Part shown: positions 10,806-23,600 of the stretch, one piece after another | Layout: every line of letters starts with the position of its first letter | How positions within the stretch are numbered: the first letter of the stretch is position 1 | Source: Pomacea canaliculata | Taxonomy: Eukaryota; Mollusca; Gastropoda; Architaenioglossa; Ampullariidae | Length of the DNA: 64,000 nucleotides | Direction: 5' to 3' | Assembly (NCBI RefSeq): GCF_003073045.1 | Contig: NC_037596.1 | Coordinates: forward strand, 10,785,950 to 10,849,949 | Translations under genes and position numbers: made by a program | Notes under the pieces: model-generated | Told to the model about the DNA's origin: nothing | The model's input: only the letters and a program-made list of their open reading frames with translations | Databases searched by the model: none

Positions 10806-10980
10806 CAGGGCTTCTGCTTACCCAAAAAATTGCGTACAGTACGCATTAAAAGTTCGGAGGACCCCTTCAACTTTCGTCAATGGGGTCCCCTCCAAAGTTG
10901 GGCGAAGAACAGGGACCCCTTAAAAATCTGAAGAAGGGGTCCCTGGGACCCCAAAGAATTTAGCCTTAGCAGAAGCCCTG
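10806..10980. mobile_element. MITE-like element with 15-bp inverted ends, inserted only in unit 1
   Basis: The element begins CAGGGCTTCTGCTTA and ends with the near reverse complement TTAGCAGAAGCCCTG. It has no coding capacity; its interior holds further inverted GGACCCCTT / AAGGGGTCCC segments. The paralogous position in unit 2 (about 26318-26345) runs straight through without it. TATAAT occurs directly at the left junction and one base beyond the right one, compatible with an imprecise target duplication. The CAGGG...CCCTG ends suggest a nonautonomous hAT-type element; the family is inferred. Confidence 0.7.
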
Positions 10981-13362
10981 CTATAATGATCAGTACAGTA
11001 ACAGATACTTCTTGCAATAAAGTCCGAGTCATCAGCAATATTATTATAGTTTATCTCTGATGTTCTACTATGTAATACAAAACTTCGGCATATATCTCAA
11101 TGACAGTATCTGAGCTGTTAGAGCTTTCTAGGTGCGACGTTCGAATTGAAGGTACGATATCTGTACCACTTGACCAAATTGATCATGACCAATCCCACTC
11201 CCTACTCTCCAAAGAAAAAAACTGACAAAACACGCGTCTCTCATATATAAATGTTAAAGTCGCCAACAGAGCTTACTCAATATCACTTATTATTTCCTGA
11301 GAAAAACTGCGCTACAGAAATATTCGAAACTGGCTTGAAAAACCGTTAAAACTGTAGAAAGTTTATTGTGCTTACAGTTTTGCATTGCATTACTCCTGTA
11401 ATGTATTCCCATTATAATTTCTTCTTGAAGTATCACAAACTGTTGCCATTTAAAACATTCAATGTCTTGCAGAAAATTGCAAAATTTGATTAACTTGTCT
11501 ACCACCTGGACAATGGTTTTCTTCTCTTGATATAACCACTAAGCATGCATATTAAATAGAGAACAAAGAATATAGAAATTGTCCATGCATTCTCAAATCC
11601 CTACTTTTACCGATAAGCATGGAGGAAAGAAGGAAGCAGTAATACGGCCCTACATTGCCTTTCGTACGAAAGAATACTGATGTGAGTGGTGTTCACCGGT
11701 CAGATGTGTGTTCATTGAGCTCCCTATTTCTCTTATTATGTGTGTACTTATAAAGTGTACATATAAAGTACTTTATGTAATATACTTATCCCGCTGTAAA
11801 AGATATACATACTGCGAGGAAAGGAACAGAATCATTTTTATCTTAATGTGTATTATTCATAATGTGTCTTATTTTATAAACTCGATTCATGCAATGCTTC
11901 TCTGAACTGCCATGTTGACCGGTACACTCGATCCAGCAAGTGTGACAACTGTGATACCTTTCTGAGACAAGTAGTGACTGCACTGGCTATTGTCCTCTCT
12001 ATTGCTATCGTCGAGGCGCTTGACTGTTAGTTTAGTCAGTACGCTACAGAGGGGGAGCAGACAGACCCTGCAAGCGGCGCAACCCGTACAGAGAAGATTG
12101 CAGATATCAACACTTACACCGTTTAACAGTCACCACATTACATAGAAGCAGACTCACTTTTGACTTGACTGTCGTAAAGTTTTATCGAGACTTCCCCAAG
12201 CCGTAAGCTTTGCTACAGTATCACCAAGTGTAGCCGGTACATGTAGTTGTAGTCAGCTGAGCAAACACCGGTCTAACCCAAGTAAAAAAAAATGTTACGT
12301 TGTAAACAACCATCTTGCGTTACTCCTCAGCACTTCACATGTGGCAGTAAACATTGAGTTTACTGAGAAAGAAGTTTCGCCAAATTTTGCGAGATTATAG
12401 GAGACAGAAGGTGGTAAGGTGTTGCGAGCGAGGCATAAAAGAGGGAGACAATAAAATTACAAAGCACGAAAAAAGGAAGGTTTGAAGGAAAAACAAAAGA
12501 TGAGAGTTATATCTAGTTATATCTTTTCGCAGACAGATGTGTAGCGAAAACAATAATGACTGAATTCTCTTAGGAAGAACTAACCAAGCAATTTCTTGTG
12601 CAAAATCATCTAGCATCTAAGATTGCAAAGTTCTCCGCTGTTAGTCACGACGAGACTAAACAAAGAATGTGACTAAACCGGAAGCATTTAAGCCTAATGC
12701 ATCGTTTTAAGAATTAACTGGAAAAAAATCTTGTGCCAGCAGTCCAGTAATACGAGTTAGTGTTTATACGGATCTGTAAATTTTGTATTGCGCTGTGTTT
12801 TATTGTTACCAGGATCTAAAGAATGTAAGCTTGGACGTTTGGAAGCTAAATGCTAGATACAAATCGCGTAGAATTCAAAAATAAAACGAAATGATACGTT
12901 GTAAATAACCATCCCTTTGAAGAATAATTAAAATATCACACTAGGTTACTTGTTTGTTGTAAAATGTTTTCATCCCGAAATATAAAGCCATGCCAAAAAG
13001 CAAGCCTCAACATATCTAGTCGATGTGTCTTACCAATATCTACTAGCAGTCAGGTTTAAATACATACAGTAATACTTCCTTTATCCACTCTGAATAATGT
13101 AGGCGGCGTCTACTTGAGACAAATAAAAGATAAACCAAGTGAACAAATGTTTGACTGTGTATGTACGAACACGGGTCGACGAAACACCGGTATCAGTACA
13201 ACAACGGAAGAACAAGTTCGTAAAGAAGTGTTAATGAAATTTCTAAAGCAAATTCTGTGGTGCTAAATATTATTTTTTGGACACTCACTTTGATTATGAG
13301 AAGGTTGAGCCTGCTTGCTGTTGCATAGAGAAGCGAACCTGTGTCGATGTTCGTACCCACTG
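10981..13362. repeat. Duplicated intergenic DNA between B1 and A2, no gene seen
   Basis: Several blocks align with the B2-A3 spacer: around 11290-11600 with 26695-27000, 11911-12120 with 27241-27257 plus 29019-29230, 12390-12620 with 30050-30260, and 13070-13150 with 30665-30745. At 11911-11937 the sequence is continuous (ATGTTGACCGGTACACTCGATCCAG), and this is the empty site for the composite insertion in unit 2. I see no coding region, tRNA or other RNA gene. Confidence 0.55.
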
Positions 13363-13800
13363 CTATTCGAGCTCAGCCTCTGCGTCCACACGATTTCGTA
13401 TTTCGACTTCAGTGCTGCCAATGCTGAAATCTTGCTCACACATATACGAAGTTGAAAATGGCAGCAGAACTTTCATTGCTTTCTCAGAAAGGAGAGGATA
13501 TTCACCGTTGATGCTAATCCAGAATACTGGTGGTTGAAGACCATTTTCCACTCGAAAGGTCGATGAGCTTCTTCTTCTTGTGGACAACCCGCTTGTGTAG
13601 ATCAGCCAGAAATGATTACGAATATAATCGTATTTAGTCACATCAATTTCAGCGAAATAATGCTGAAACCTTTTTGCAGTCCGTTTAGATGGGCAATTCT
13701 TCACCTGATCAAGATTCAAAGTTACTCTTCTGCTTCCACAACGAAATGTTTCGGACGAAAGCATTCATCTTGTCAGTTGTTACATATGAGCACGGAATGA
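13363..13800 (-). pseudogene. hAT-family transposase C-terminal fragment (ZBED5/FAM200-like)
   Basis: A 133-codon minus-strand frame ends in YPLLSEKAMKVLLPFSTSYMC and EQDFS, then a basic NRVDAE segment. This is the pattern of the C-terminal dimerisation region of hAT transposases and their ZBED5/FAM200 relatives. Just upstream, in another frame (about 13735-13800), TDKMNAFVRNISLWKQK supplies the expected preceding motif, so at least one frameshift lies near 13735. There is no N-terminal BED finger or catalytic core nearby, so this is a dead fragment. Its counterpart is missing from the B2-A3 spacer, so it arrived after that duplication or was lost there. Confidence 0.65.
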
Positions 13801-14477
13801 AAGGTGTGAATGATGGACGTTTCCTGAATGCGTGCCTTTTAGATGTTTTAAAAAAAAAAAGAGAGTTGACTGAGAGATGGAGATGGAGGCAGCGATGAGA
13901 GATGGAGAATTGGAGGCGTATGCACTGCATTGCCCAGACAGGTACTTGAATAGGGAGAAGCGCCTCTCCGGTTACACAATGTAAAGAAACTTTTTTAAAA
14001 ACTTGATTTATTTGGGGTTATTCTAGCCACATTGCTCTGGGCTTAACTGATCCCTGTCACATGTTCTTTTCTAAGTAATACTGTTCAGTGCAAGGAATCA
14101 TTCGCCCTTAGATTACAAACCATTGGTAGTTACATCAAGACTTAAGGGAGGGTTGATTTTATCTGCAGACTGCTCTTAAGAGATTTTCTCTTTTATTACT
14201 TCATATCGCGCAAAAACTTACCTCCTTATTTTAATTATCTAAGAAGACAGTTATTCTGCTTGTCACTCTCTGCAGATCATAATCTTTGTATACCTTTTAA
14301 ATATATTTTCCCTAAAAAGAAGATTCGATAAATTTGTCTAGTTGTCCCTTTACATCTGACGAATAGTGCCAAGAGCTGATGGCAGGCAGAGCAAGACGGA
14401 CTGGAAAGGAACCGACTCACCTTGCATACCATCATCTCTTAGCTTCATACTGGATGCGGACACCCACCCATACACAA
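13801..14477. other. Spacer between hAT fragment and A2 3' end
   Basis: Noncoding. The last 150 bases (from about 14335, beginning with TGACGAATAGTGCCAAGAGC) match the 3' flank of A3 at 31295-31415. TTTATT strings at about 14008 and 14192-14197 would read as AATAAA on the minus strand and could serve A2; this is weak evidence. I see nothing else. Confidence 0.4.
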
Positions 14478-17400
14478 CTAAGAGGCAGAGCTAACGCAGC
14501 TGTCAGACGTGGAAACGTCGGCTGATTTGTGCACGTTATTCCAAGGCTGCTGTGCTTCCAATCTTCTTATCATGCTCGCCTCCTCTGCTTGTTTCCACTT
14601 CTCTAGCACAAGGTTAAACGTGTAAAGGAAAGGATTCAGCGACGCATTTAAAGGCAGAACAAAGATAACCATGAACACACTAAATTCGCCGGGGACGGCA
14701 ATTCCTGATGCCGCCATAATGCTGACCATTCCTATTGGGAACCAGCACAGGAAGTCAGATACCACGACAGTGGCCAGGCGGCGTGCTATGATAATATCTT
14801 TCGATTTCTTGGTCGTACTTTCTTTCATGGAATTCAATCGTACTGACCGGTAGATGCAGACCTGACCCACTGCTATGACCAAAAACAGTATCATATTAAA
14901 AACGATCATAACTCCGAAAGAGTAATCGCGACCTCCAAAATGTTTTCTTGTTATTGGCAGTGGTATGCAAATACCATTTTGACTATAAAACTCCCACTCA
15001 GAGAGGAATGGTAAAAAGGGAACAGCGGCCAGTGTGAACCCTACAGCCCAAGCAAGTCCACAAGCCCACGAGGCTGACCAGCTCTCAAAGCGGAATTTGC
15101 TAAATGGAAAGCGGAGAACGATAAAACGGTCGATGGTGATGAGACAGATGATCAAAGTCGACACCTCGCTGGACATGAGAGACACAAAGCCGGCCACTTT
15201 GCACGTCGTGCTGACTTTCCACTGGACATCGTTCCACAAGTAGGTGGAGCGATAAGTTTCATCCGCACACCCGACTATGGCCAGGTACACGCCCATCACG
15301 AAGTCAGATACACTCAGGTTAGTAACAAATACCCCGAATCCAGACACAGACTGGCGCCTGTGATAAAACTGCCGAAATAAAAAACTGCCGACATTTCCTG
15401 ATATCGACAAAACACAAAACACCCATAAGAATATCCGGTACACGTCAGATCGTAAGAGGTCGTCGCAAGACGAAATTTCATCTTGTGGGGCAAAGCAGGA
15501 TTCGAGGCCAAACAATTCTGGGAGATTCTTCCGGCAACAGAACTTGTAATTATCTACATACACCGCACTGAGATACCTAGCGGCCGTCAACACTTCTTTA
15601 GGAAATACCGATAAAGAGTTTTTTCTCGCATCAAATTGTGCAAGTCTTGGGAGGTAGTCAAACCTATTTTCTGTAATAGTTTCTATATTATTAAAAGATA
15701 TATTTAAAAAATTAATGTTTGGAAATTCCAGAAATGCTTTACTGTCAAATGTGTTTAACAAGCACGAAGACAAATCCACAGCTGAAGGTTAATATGATAG
15801 GGACTGAAGCCGTCGTTTGTTAACATGATGAGTGGGTTACCTGCCAAACGCAACACTTTCAGATTTTGCAGCAAACGAAACGAACTTATATCGACGGTGA
15901 TTATTTTGTTGTAGCTAAGATCCAAAACCTGAAGGTTTGGAAGTTCGATGCTAGAAACATTTGTCAAACTACAAAAAGAAAGACATAACCAGATAAGATA
16001 GGTATTAAATTGTAAGTCATTAACTGTCATACCTGAACCTGTGGCATCTAAGAAACGCATTTGCAGATAATCTTTGGCTGCGAACGATTTGGTACAAACA
16101 AACGCTAAGCCCTGACAGACGCAGGCATCAGGACAGCGCACTCCACAGAAAGTCTCGTCGTCGTGTTGCGGACACTGTGGCCAGCCGTCGCACACGTTGT
16201 CGGGATGAACACAAACACGTGATCCACGACAGCGATAGAAGCCCGGACACGTGTATCGCTGACAGTCCTCCTCGTCCTCGTGGGTGGGACAGTCGTACAC
16301 ACCGTTACAGCGCACGTACACGGGCAGACAGTAAGCCGAATCGCCTGCACACCGGAAGTGCGTTTGTGGACATGGCTCAGAAGATGGTATAGGTGCTTGG
16401 TAAAACTCACCTTCACCGTCGAAATAAACAACAGCTGGTGCAAACAATCGTTGCTTTGGTGGATACTCGTAGAAAAAATAGACGAACAATCTTCGTCGGA
16501 TCCATCCAGCAGTCCTTGTACAAGTCACAGTATATTTATTTGCAATACACTGACCATTACGACACGAGAACTCGTGGCACTTCTGTTTGTGTTTGCAAAA
16601 GTTTTCGTCAGATTCATCCAAGCAGTCAGACCTAAAGTCACACACTAGAGTGTAGGGGAGTATGGTGACTTGATCGTCACAGCGGAACATCTCTGTTTCT
16701 TCTCCACTAATAGTTTTACACAGGAGGGCAGTTGCTGTTGCTCGGCAGTAGCTGTTTGGATCACACGATAAGAAGGAATGCGTCACGTGACCTCCCGCAC
16801 ATTGTACGACAGAGACATATTTGCGGTTATGCCAAAGCATCATGGGATTATCAAATGTGGGATATACCACCTGCTTTGGCTTTATGGGTATTTGAAGCTT
16901 TACGCGATATTCGCAAATGAAACTTTTTATTATAAGGGATACGCATTCCAGAAGAACAGAACGTAAAGGCATAGTGAACTGGTAAAAACCACAAACAGCA
17001 CGTGATTGCCCCAAAAAGAAATCCTGCGTGGTGTTGGTTTCGTAAGACACTGTACCGTCTGCCCACATGAGCGCGTACTTGTAGTATTTTGGCCAGTCTG
17101 TTCTAGATGTCCGCAGGCCGATCATAGCCATGCTTAGTCTTTTTCCATATTGGAAAAGCTTTACAAATGCCTTCCATTCCTCTCGTGATTTCATCGTCGC
17201 AAGATGGCCTCCTCTCTTCTTACACTTCTCTTCTGACGAGCGGGCTGAGACTACCTCGAAGGTTTGTAAGTTCTCATAACATTTGTCACCCACGGCAACA
17301 GAGCCATTGCAGGCGAGACTGCTGAACCCGCAATGGGGTCCCTCATCCTCCCCACCGTCGCACTCGGCTTCCAGATTGCACTCCAGGTGTTGTTTAAAGG

Positions 17401-18581
17401 TGTTGTAATTAGGTACTGAACAATCCCACAAACCGCTGGTCATCCTTCGTGGTGCTTCCGGTGAAGGATGAAAAGAAAAATATATTTTGAAGCCGGTGAT
17501 CGTAAACGATTGTCTTTTTTCTAGATGCAGCAATATGTTCGACTGGATGAATGTTGGGCCTTTATCTTGTCCGTTTACTATTCCTAAGTTCGCTAAGGAT
17601 CCGTCGTCATTGACCTTGTACATCTTGAGCTCAGGGGGGCCTACATAAGACAAACTATTTACATTAGTGTAGACAGCCACGAAGCTGATCATCATCACGT
17701 GACCTTGTGGAGCAATGATTAGACGTGTTGCGTTTGTACCACACGGAAATTCAAGCCCCTTTTCAAACCCATATGACGTCACGTAGCCGGAGCTTGGTGA
17801 AGTATACGTTATAGGAAGCGAGTGTAAAACTCTTTCGGCGAGTGGAACTGCAAGGAACTGCACTGTGAGCTCAATCGAACGAGATGTATCTTGCAAACTA
17901 TCACTAAAGAGGAAAAGCTGCTGATTGGAGCCGCTGAGGGCTAACGTGGGATTTATCTTCGTATCTTTACAACTAAATACTTTTTTTTTACAACCTTCCA
18001 AGTCATTGATAACAGTAACTGTGACGTCCATGAAGCAGGGATACAAACGAAAATGTACAGAGCTTGACGCTTGATAGCCTTCAGGGCCCCGCACTGTCCA
18101 GCTACATTCAGTAATTGTTCTTGAGAGATTTCTTCCTCCCGATTTCACGATGGATCTCTCCTGTCTCACCAGTAAAAATAATGACCTTGGCGTCAGCACA
18201 CTCCATGATGTTGATGTCGAATGAAAAAATTGTTCCAGTATTATCATGCTCACTGCTGGTCGTAGTGCGATCTTCACTGTCTAACTGCCGTGTGTTAATC
18301 GAGACCTCAGTATCTGCATCCAGTGAAGTTTGATAGGTATAGTAAAGGTCATTGAAGGTAAAGTGAAGAAGTTCATTGTTGTTTCTTAGAACTTGGTCAT
18401 TTTGAAAGTAGGTATTTATTGACTGTCGGAGTTCTGTACTCGTTTGCAGTACAGAAGAATGTGTAAGACACAGAGAGAGGCTGAATGTGCACATTGTAAG
18501 AAACAATGTTCGTAGTAAGTGGTCGAAGGGATTTATGCACTTGTGGGATAATAACGCAACTAACGTTAACTTCGATTTCAT
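14478..18581 (-). pseudogene. Receptor copy A2: GRL101-like CUB/CTLD/LDLa/LRR GPCR with five indels
   Basis: Start is ATG 18581 (MKSKLTLVALLS, G at -3), shared with A3; full length would be about 1,365 codons. Architecture is as in the other A genes. The 7TM part (14478-15779, open for 433 codons) carries DRF after TM3, CWFP in TM6, NPFLY in TM7 and ends in SCVSSAS. Relative to A1 and A3 there is a 1-base insertion near 18148 (end of the first CUB-like region), three 1-base deletions between about 16475 and 16540 that restore frame but scramble the second LDLa module (its CDLYKDCWDGSDEDC stretch is lost), and a deletion near 15782 in the LRRs. All are single-base changes, several in homopolymers. 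It pairs head to head with B2. It could be a pseudogene or a functional gene with assembly errors. Confidence 0.85.
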
Positions 18582-20633
18582 TTCTGCAGCACAAAATCTC
18601 AGATGTCCTGGTCGTCTTCATGAAGTGCAGAGTGGCAGCGTCTTTTTGTCCTGCTTTGTGTTTTTCTGCGTTTTAGTAATGTCATTATTCACCAGCATAG
18701 AAAGAAACAAAAAAAATTTGATTGAAATTTGCGCGTTTTCTTTGTACACAACAAAGCTAGCACATATATATAAAGTCAAAAGTGTTATTTGCGGAGTTGA
18801 TCAATTCCTCCATACCTCGATGAAGATATTTTTATGTCTTCTTCCAGTTGAAGATGTCCTAAAATTGAATGAAATAAAATAAGAATCAGGTCTACCGAGG
18901 CAGGGATGTTTCACATGCAAATATGCAAAGAAAAATTACAAGCTTCTGGACTGGCGTACATCTTTGATCACAAATGCTAGATATTAGTCACAGGTGATGA
19001 GTCGATGGATAGCCGCAATTTTCTTTTGAAGCTTTTATTTCCTATTATTTATATTTACGGAGAGACCTAGCGTCTTAAGAAAAAGACAACAATTATTTAA
19101 ATGATCCCGGTGCAACACGTAGAATCATAATAGGGAAGTGTGAATGAAATGTAAAACCTCAGAGACTCTCAGAGGATTCTGTAGAAGGCAAAACAGAACA
19201 GAAAGTAATGAGAAACACCAATCAAATCGGCAAACGTTACGTTAAAAGGACAACAAAAGGATGGCTTGAAGAGGCTTGAATAGCTTTCTTCCAGCTTGCC
19301 ACAATATGGCAACTGCTCATTAAAAAAATTATTATTTACAATAACTACAGAAGCAGTGCATATGCTGTACAAGGTTTGGGACAATGAGACCAAACTTCGT
19401 CAGAAACAATGAATATTCTGGCATTAGAGAACATCATCCTGGAAAAACTACATTGAATCCTGAATTACGACCAGCGACTATGTAGATATAGTTGACACCA
19501 TCTCACTCAAGACCCTTTTCGAGAAATCATAACACGGCGAAAGTCTCCTTGGTTTGGTTATTGGATCCGTTGTAACACATAGTATTAAAGAGCTGTTGAT
19601 AAAGGCCGACATAGCAGACTAAGAAGTGACTATATTGGTGGACAAATCTCTCTCTTATGTAAGTCCAGAAGCTCAGGATAAGTTGCTGCTTCACAAAGTA
19701 CATGCCTCGAAGCCACTAAGCAAAACATAAACTCTGCAGCGCACGACTTACCTCTTTCCCTAAAACATGAAAACAATGTAACGAGCAAGACTCCGTTATC
19801 GCGAAGTGAGATTGAGAGGGGTTGACGGTTAAAAACAATCTACAGTGGGGATTGGATAAAGACAGCCATGACTAACAGGTCTCTCTCCACTACTCATAAT
19901 GACAGAACTATGGATGCAGTAGCAAGCCTCGTCAGACGTGTGGATATATAGTCACCTTAAGGAGACGGTTCCTTGATTAAAATGTCAGCCACGCCCTTGG
20001 TGACAATCTGGAATTAATCTGGTAATCTGAACCTTTTAAAAATTCTTCAGTCAAAGATGTTCTCTCGAATATTTTATTAAAAGCCATGCTGGTAAAAAAA
20101 AAAATTTAAAAATGGAGATAAGCAGTGTAATAGTTGGAATGAAATATTACATAGAAAGAAAATCTCGAAATCTCCATTGCTTAAGACTATTTATCAAGAA
20201 GGAAATACAAAAATTGACCAGCAGTTTTATGCTGACGATTCCTAAAGAGACCGACTTGCACACACCTAAATGTATTTATGTCAGGATTCATAGAATTGTT
20301 TTTTAAATAGCTATGAAGATTTTTTTAAATACGTAAATATGTTTACATTTTAAATTTGAAATTAAAAATAATACTAAAATGCTAGAAATAAAAATTTATT
20401 AAAAAAGTTCTTTTAAGTTGAAAATTTTACAAATAATCTATTTCAATTATTTTTATAAGAAATAAACCTCGAAGACTTCAGATAGATGATTATATACAAA
20501 AAAAGACATTTTTCTGATCAGCGTAAGCAACAGCAAAGCGCAATATATTACGCCTTATATAAACTCTTGATAAGAGTGTGAAACAGGCAAACTCTCCACG
20601 ACCGTAAACAGATTTCACGAACAAGTCTCTAAA
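18582..20633. promoter_or_regulatory. Divergent A2/B2 intergenic promoter region
   Basis: This 2.05-kb spacer is homologous to the A1/B1 and A3/B3 spacers. On the A side, TATATATAAAG at about 18762-18772 reads as a TATA-like string on the minus strand, some 185 bases from the A2 ATG. On the B side there is a TATATAAA at 20556-20563. The CTTAAGG / CCACGCCC block is at about 19900-20010. No supported gene lies inside; the short open frames at 19169-19393 and 20112-20306 look like chance. Confidence 0.6.
20556..20563 (+). promoter_or_regulatory. TATA box of B2
   Basis: TATATAAA, 71-78 bases before ATG 20634, in the same CGCCTTATATAAACTCTT context as B1. Its conservation across three copies and its fixed distance to the ATG support a real core promoter. 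Confidence 0.6.
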
Positions 20634-23600
20634 ATGACACCACTTCTGCTGTTATTTTGGGTGTGGAGCTTTTCTCTCGTGACATATATGCACTCTTTTG
20701 GTGATAGGTCCATGCAAAGATTGTACAATATCACGGAAAATGACTCCTGGAGTTTAACCGAAAACACTTCAAGCTTTGATTCTACAAATTTAGATTCCAC
20801 TTTCAACTGTGTTCATGACAGCAGCACATCACGTGACACGAACAAATCCTTATTTGCGAATGATAAGGTTACTTTCCAAGATTATGAGGACTACACTGAG
20901 AACATAAGCGATGAGGAGACGATTTTTAATGTAACAGTGAATGATTGCTTAGAGAAAAAAATCCTGAGTTTTCATCAAGATCTGGCATCATCCGCGGTGT
21001 ATACATGACAGAAGCGCTAAACACAACTAATGATGAAAGTTGTATACTGAGTGTTTCCGTTTCCAAAAGGCCCGTATATAGAGGCTACTTTTGAAAGCTA
21101 CATCAGCTTGTTGAGCGAGACATTGATGCTCAGATGTGCTGAAGATATCGACTCCCTAGAAGATTCCTTACTGTACGTCCCCGCATATGAACCCGTCTTC
21201 TTATCGGGGGAAGAACAACTTTATTTCCTAATTGCAATAACAGCGATTCCAGTATTTGAAATAAGATTTACATCGAACGAAGAAGATTCGCGAACATCAC
21301 TTCCGATCGTGTACACGTCACCGTTGTCTGGTTACGTAACGATAAGACTGTTCAGAGACAAAAGGAGACAAGCACTTCTACCGAATGCGTCTCGCGTCAT
21401 AGACGTTCATCCAGGTCAAGAGGTCATGATCAGTTTCTCTTTTGTCGACTTTGAAGGCTATCTACTTGATGATTGTCATTTACAAATATTCACAATCAAT
21501 AATGATGGAAATCTTTCAATGCACATGGATATCACCAGGAGATTAGTTATGCCTGCGTTGGTGTTCAATCAGTCGCTTCAGATAAGGTTCATCTTTGAGT
21601 CTCTATCGTATATACGTCGAGGGTTTAAAATGTTATTCTCGTTACACAATCTGTCAGAAGTTCCTAGTAAATTAGAGAGCGGGCTGTGGGATTGTTCCGT
21701 ACCTTTCTACAACTCCTTTAAGCAGCATCTGGAGTGTAACCTGGTGCCGGAGTGCCATGGAGGGGAGGACGAAGGAGCGCACTGTCCTTACAGCAGTCCC
21801 GCCTGTAACGGCTCTATTGCCGTAGGTAACAAGTGTTATGTCGTCTTGAGCTGGGAAGAAGTTCTGTGGCCGATGGCGAGTAAATTGTGCACAGATAAGG
21901 GAGGTAACCTGGCAACTTTAAAAACAAATAATGATTTGTATTCTCTTAGGAAGATAGACAAATTTGCAAAATATTAGCAGATTTTCACATAGGACTCACT
22001 ACCTACCAGCTACCTTTGCCTTCATTGTACAAAAAAACTTTGATTTGGGCTGACATGACTATAGCCTACAGTTTTTCGGGGGTTTTTCAAAGACCCGTTT
22101 CTATTAATAAAATCAGCATACTTTGTTTCTATAACCCTTATGGCAGCGAATTATTACTTCAAGGCGAGTGTTATGGATACGAGGTTTTTCTCACACTCTG
22201 TGAGTTTGCTTTAGACAAATACCTAACGGAAATCAACGTTCTGGTATCTTCCTTTGAGGCTGATTTCGTTACTGGAAATGACAGCCTCTATGTCGTTTGT
22301 CCAGAGGCCACTTCACATACAACTTCTTGTCATGTGATAAAGCTAGTAGATGTGGTGCAGTGAATTTTCCTTTATACTGTAAAACTCAACCAAAGAGTTC
22401 GGGTCGTCTATTGTCACTGAGATGTTTCTTTGCTCTGACCAAACACGCACCTTGCACTACACTCTGGTTTGTGACTTCAAGCAGGACTGCAACGATGGAT
22501 CTGATGAAATGTTTTGCACACGAAGTCAGACGTGTGTCGGGTACCAGTGTCAGAACGGTCAGTGTATTCCACTCGACAAACTCTGTGACGTAGAAAACGA
22601 CTGTTGGGATGCTTCCGACGAGGACTGCGATCAGTTCCAAGAGTGGTACGTGTCTCTTACCAATCACAAAGATCCCCCTGCTGTGATCAAATTTTGATAA
22701 AGACGGTAACTTAACGTATAAGACACTCAGTTTCTTCGAATCTTGCCCCGAAACTCACTTCCGGTGTCCTCCTGACGGCTACTGTTTGCCTGTGTACGTG
22801 CGCTGTAACGGCGTGTACGACTGTCCCAACCGAGAAGATGAGGCGAACTGCCAGGTGTACACGTGTTCAGGTTTCTACAGGTGTCGCGCCTCCACCGTGT
22901 GCGTGCACGTTGACCACATGTGTGACGGCAGACCACAGTGTCCACAACACGACGACGAACTGTTCTGTGACCTCAGATGCCCACAAGGCTGTGTGTGTCA
23001 GGGTCTTGCATTTGTTTGCTCAGAAACATTCGACATGCAGAACGTTCCTGCCCTTCGTTATTTAGATGCTAGAGGGAGTGGTTTGTCAACAAAAGATCTG
23101 TCTCCAACAATTTACCTCGCGTGGCTTAGTCTCGCAGCTTGTAATCTGCAAGTTCTTTATAATATATCGCTTCCTACTCTTCAAACACTTGACTTGAGTG
23201 ACAACCTGATCAGCTGGTTAGACATGTCGTATTTCATGCAGTTTGAAAATCTCCGCGTTCTTCGTCTAGCCGGAAATCCATTGCAGTTCTTGTTCACAAG
23301 TTACACAGAACCACAACATTCCCCTTTGACGTATCTAGACCTTTCGCGAACGTCGCTGAAAGTGTTTACAGGTGAGATGCTGAGTAGTTTTTCCGCCATA
23401 CAGGTACTGAATCTGTCCATTAGCTGTCTTACAGAACTTCGTTATGACAGTTTTTATTACATTCAAGAAGTGACCCACCTGGATCTGTCCAAAACACAAA
23501 TCAGAAGAGTGCACAACGACACGTTCAAGCATCTGAAGTCTTTAAAAGTCCTACAAGCGAGCTCCTACAAGCTTTGCTGCCATGAACTGCTGCCAGACCT

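Noticed and set aside
20960-22700. Introns as an explanation for the frame changes in B2 and other copies
   Set aside because: The breaks are 1-2 base differences against otherwise collinear paralogues, B1 is continuous, and no GT/AG-bounded extra sequence exists at the break points.
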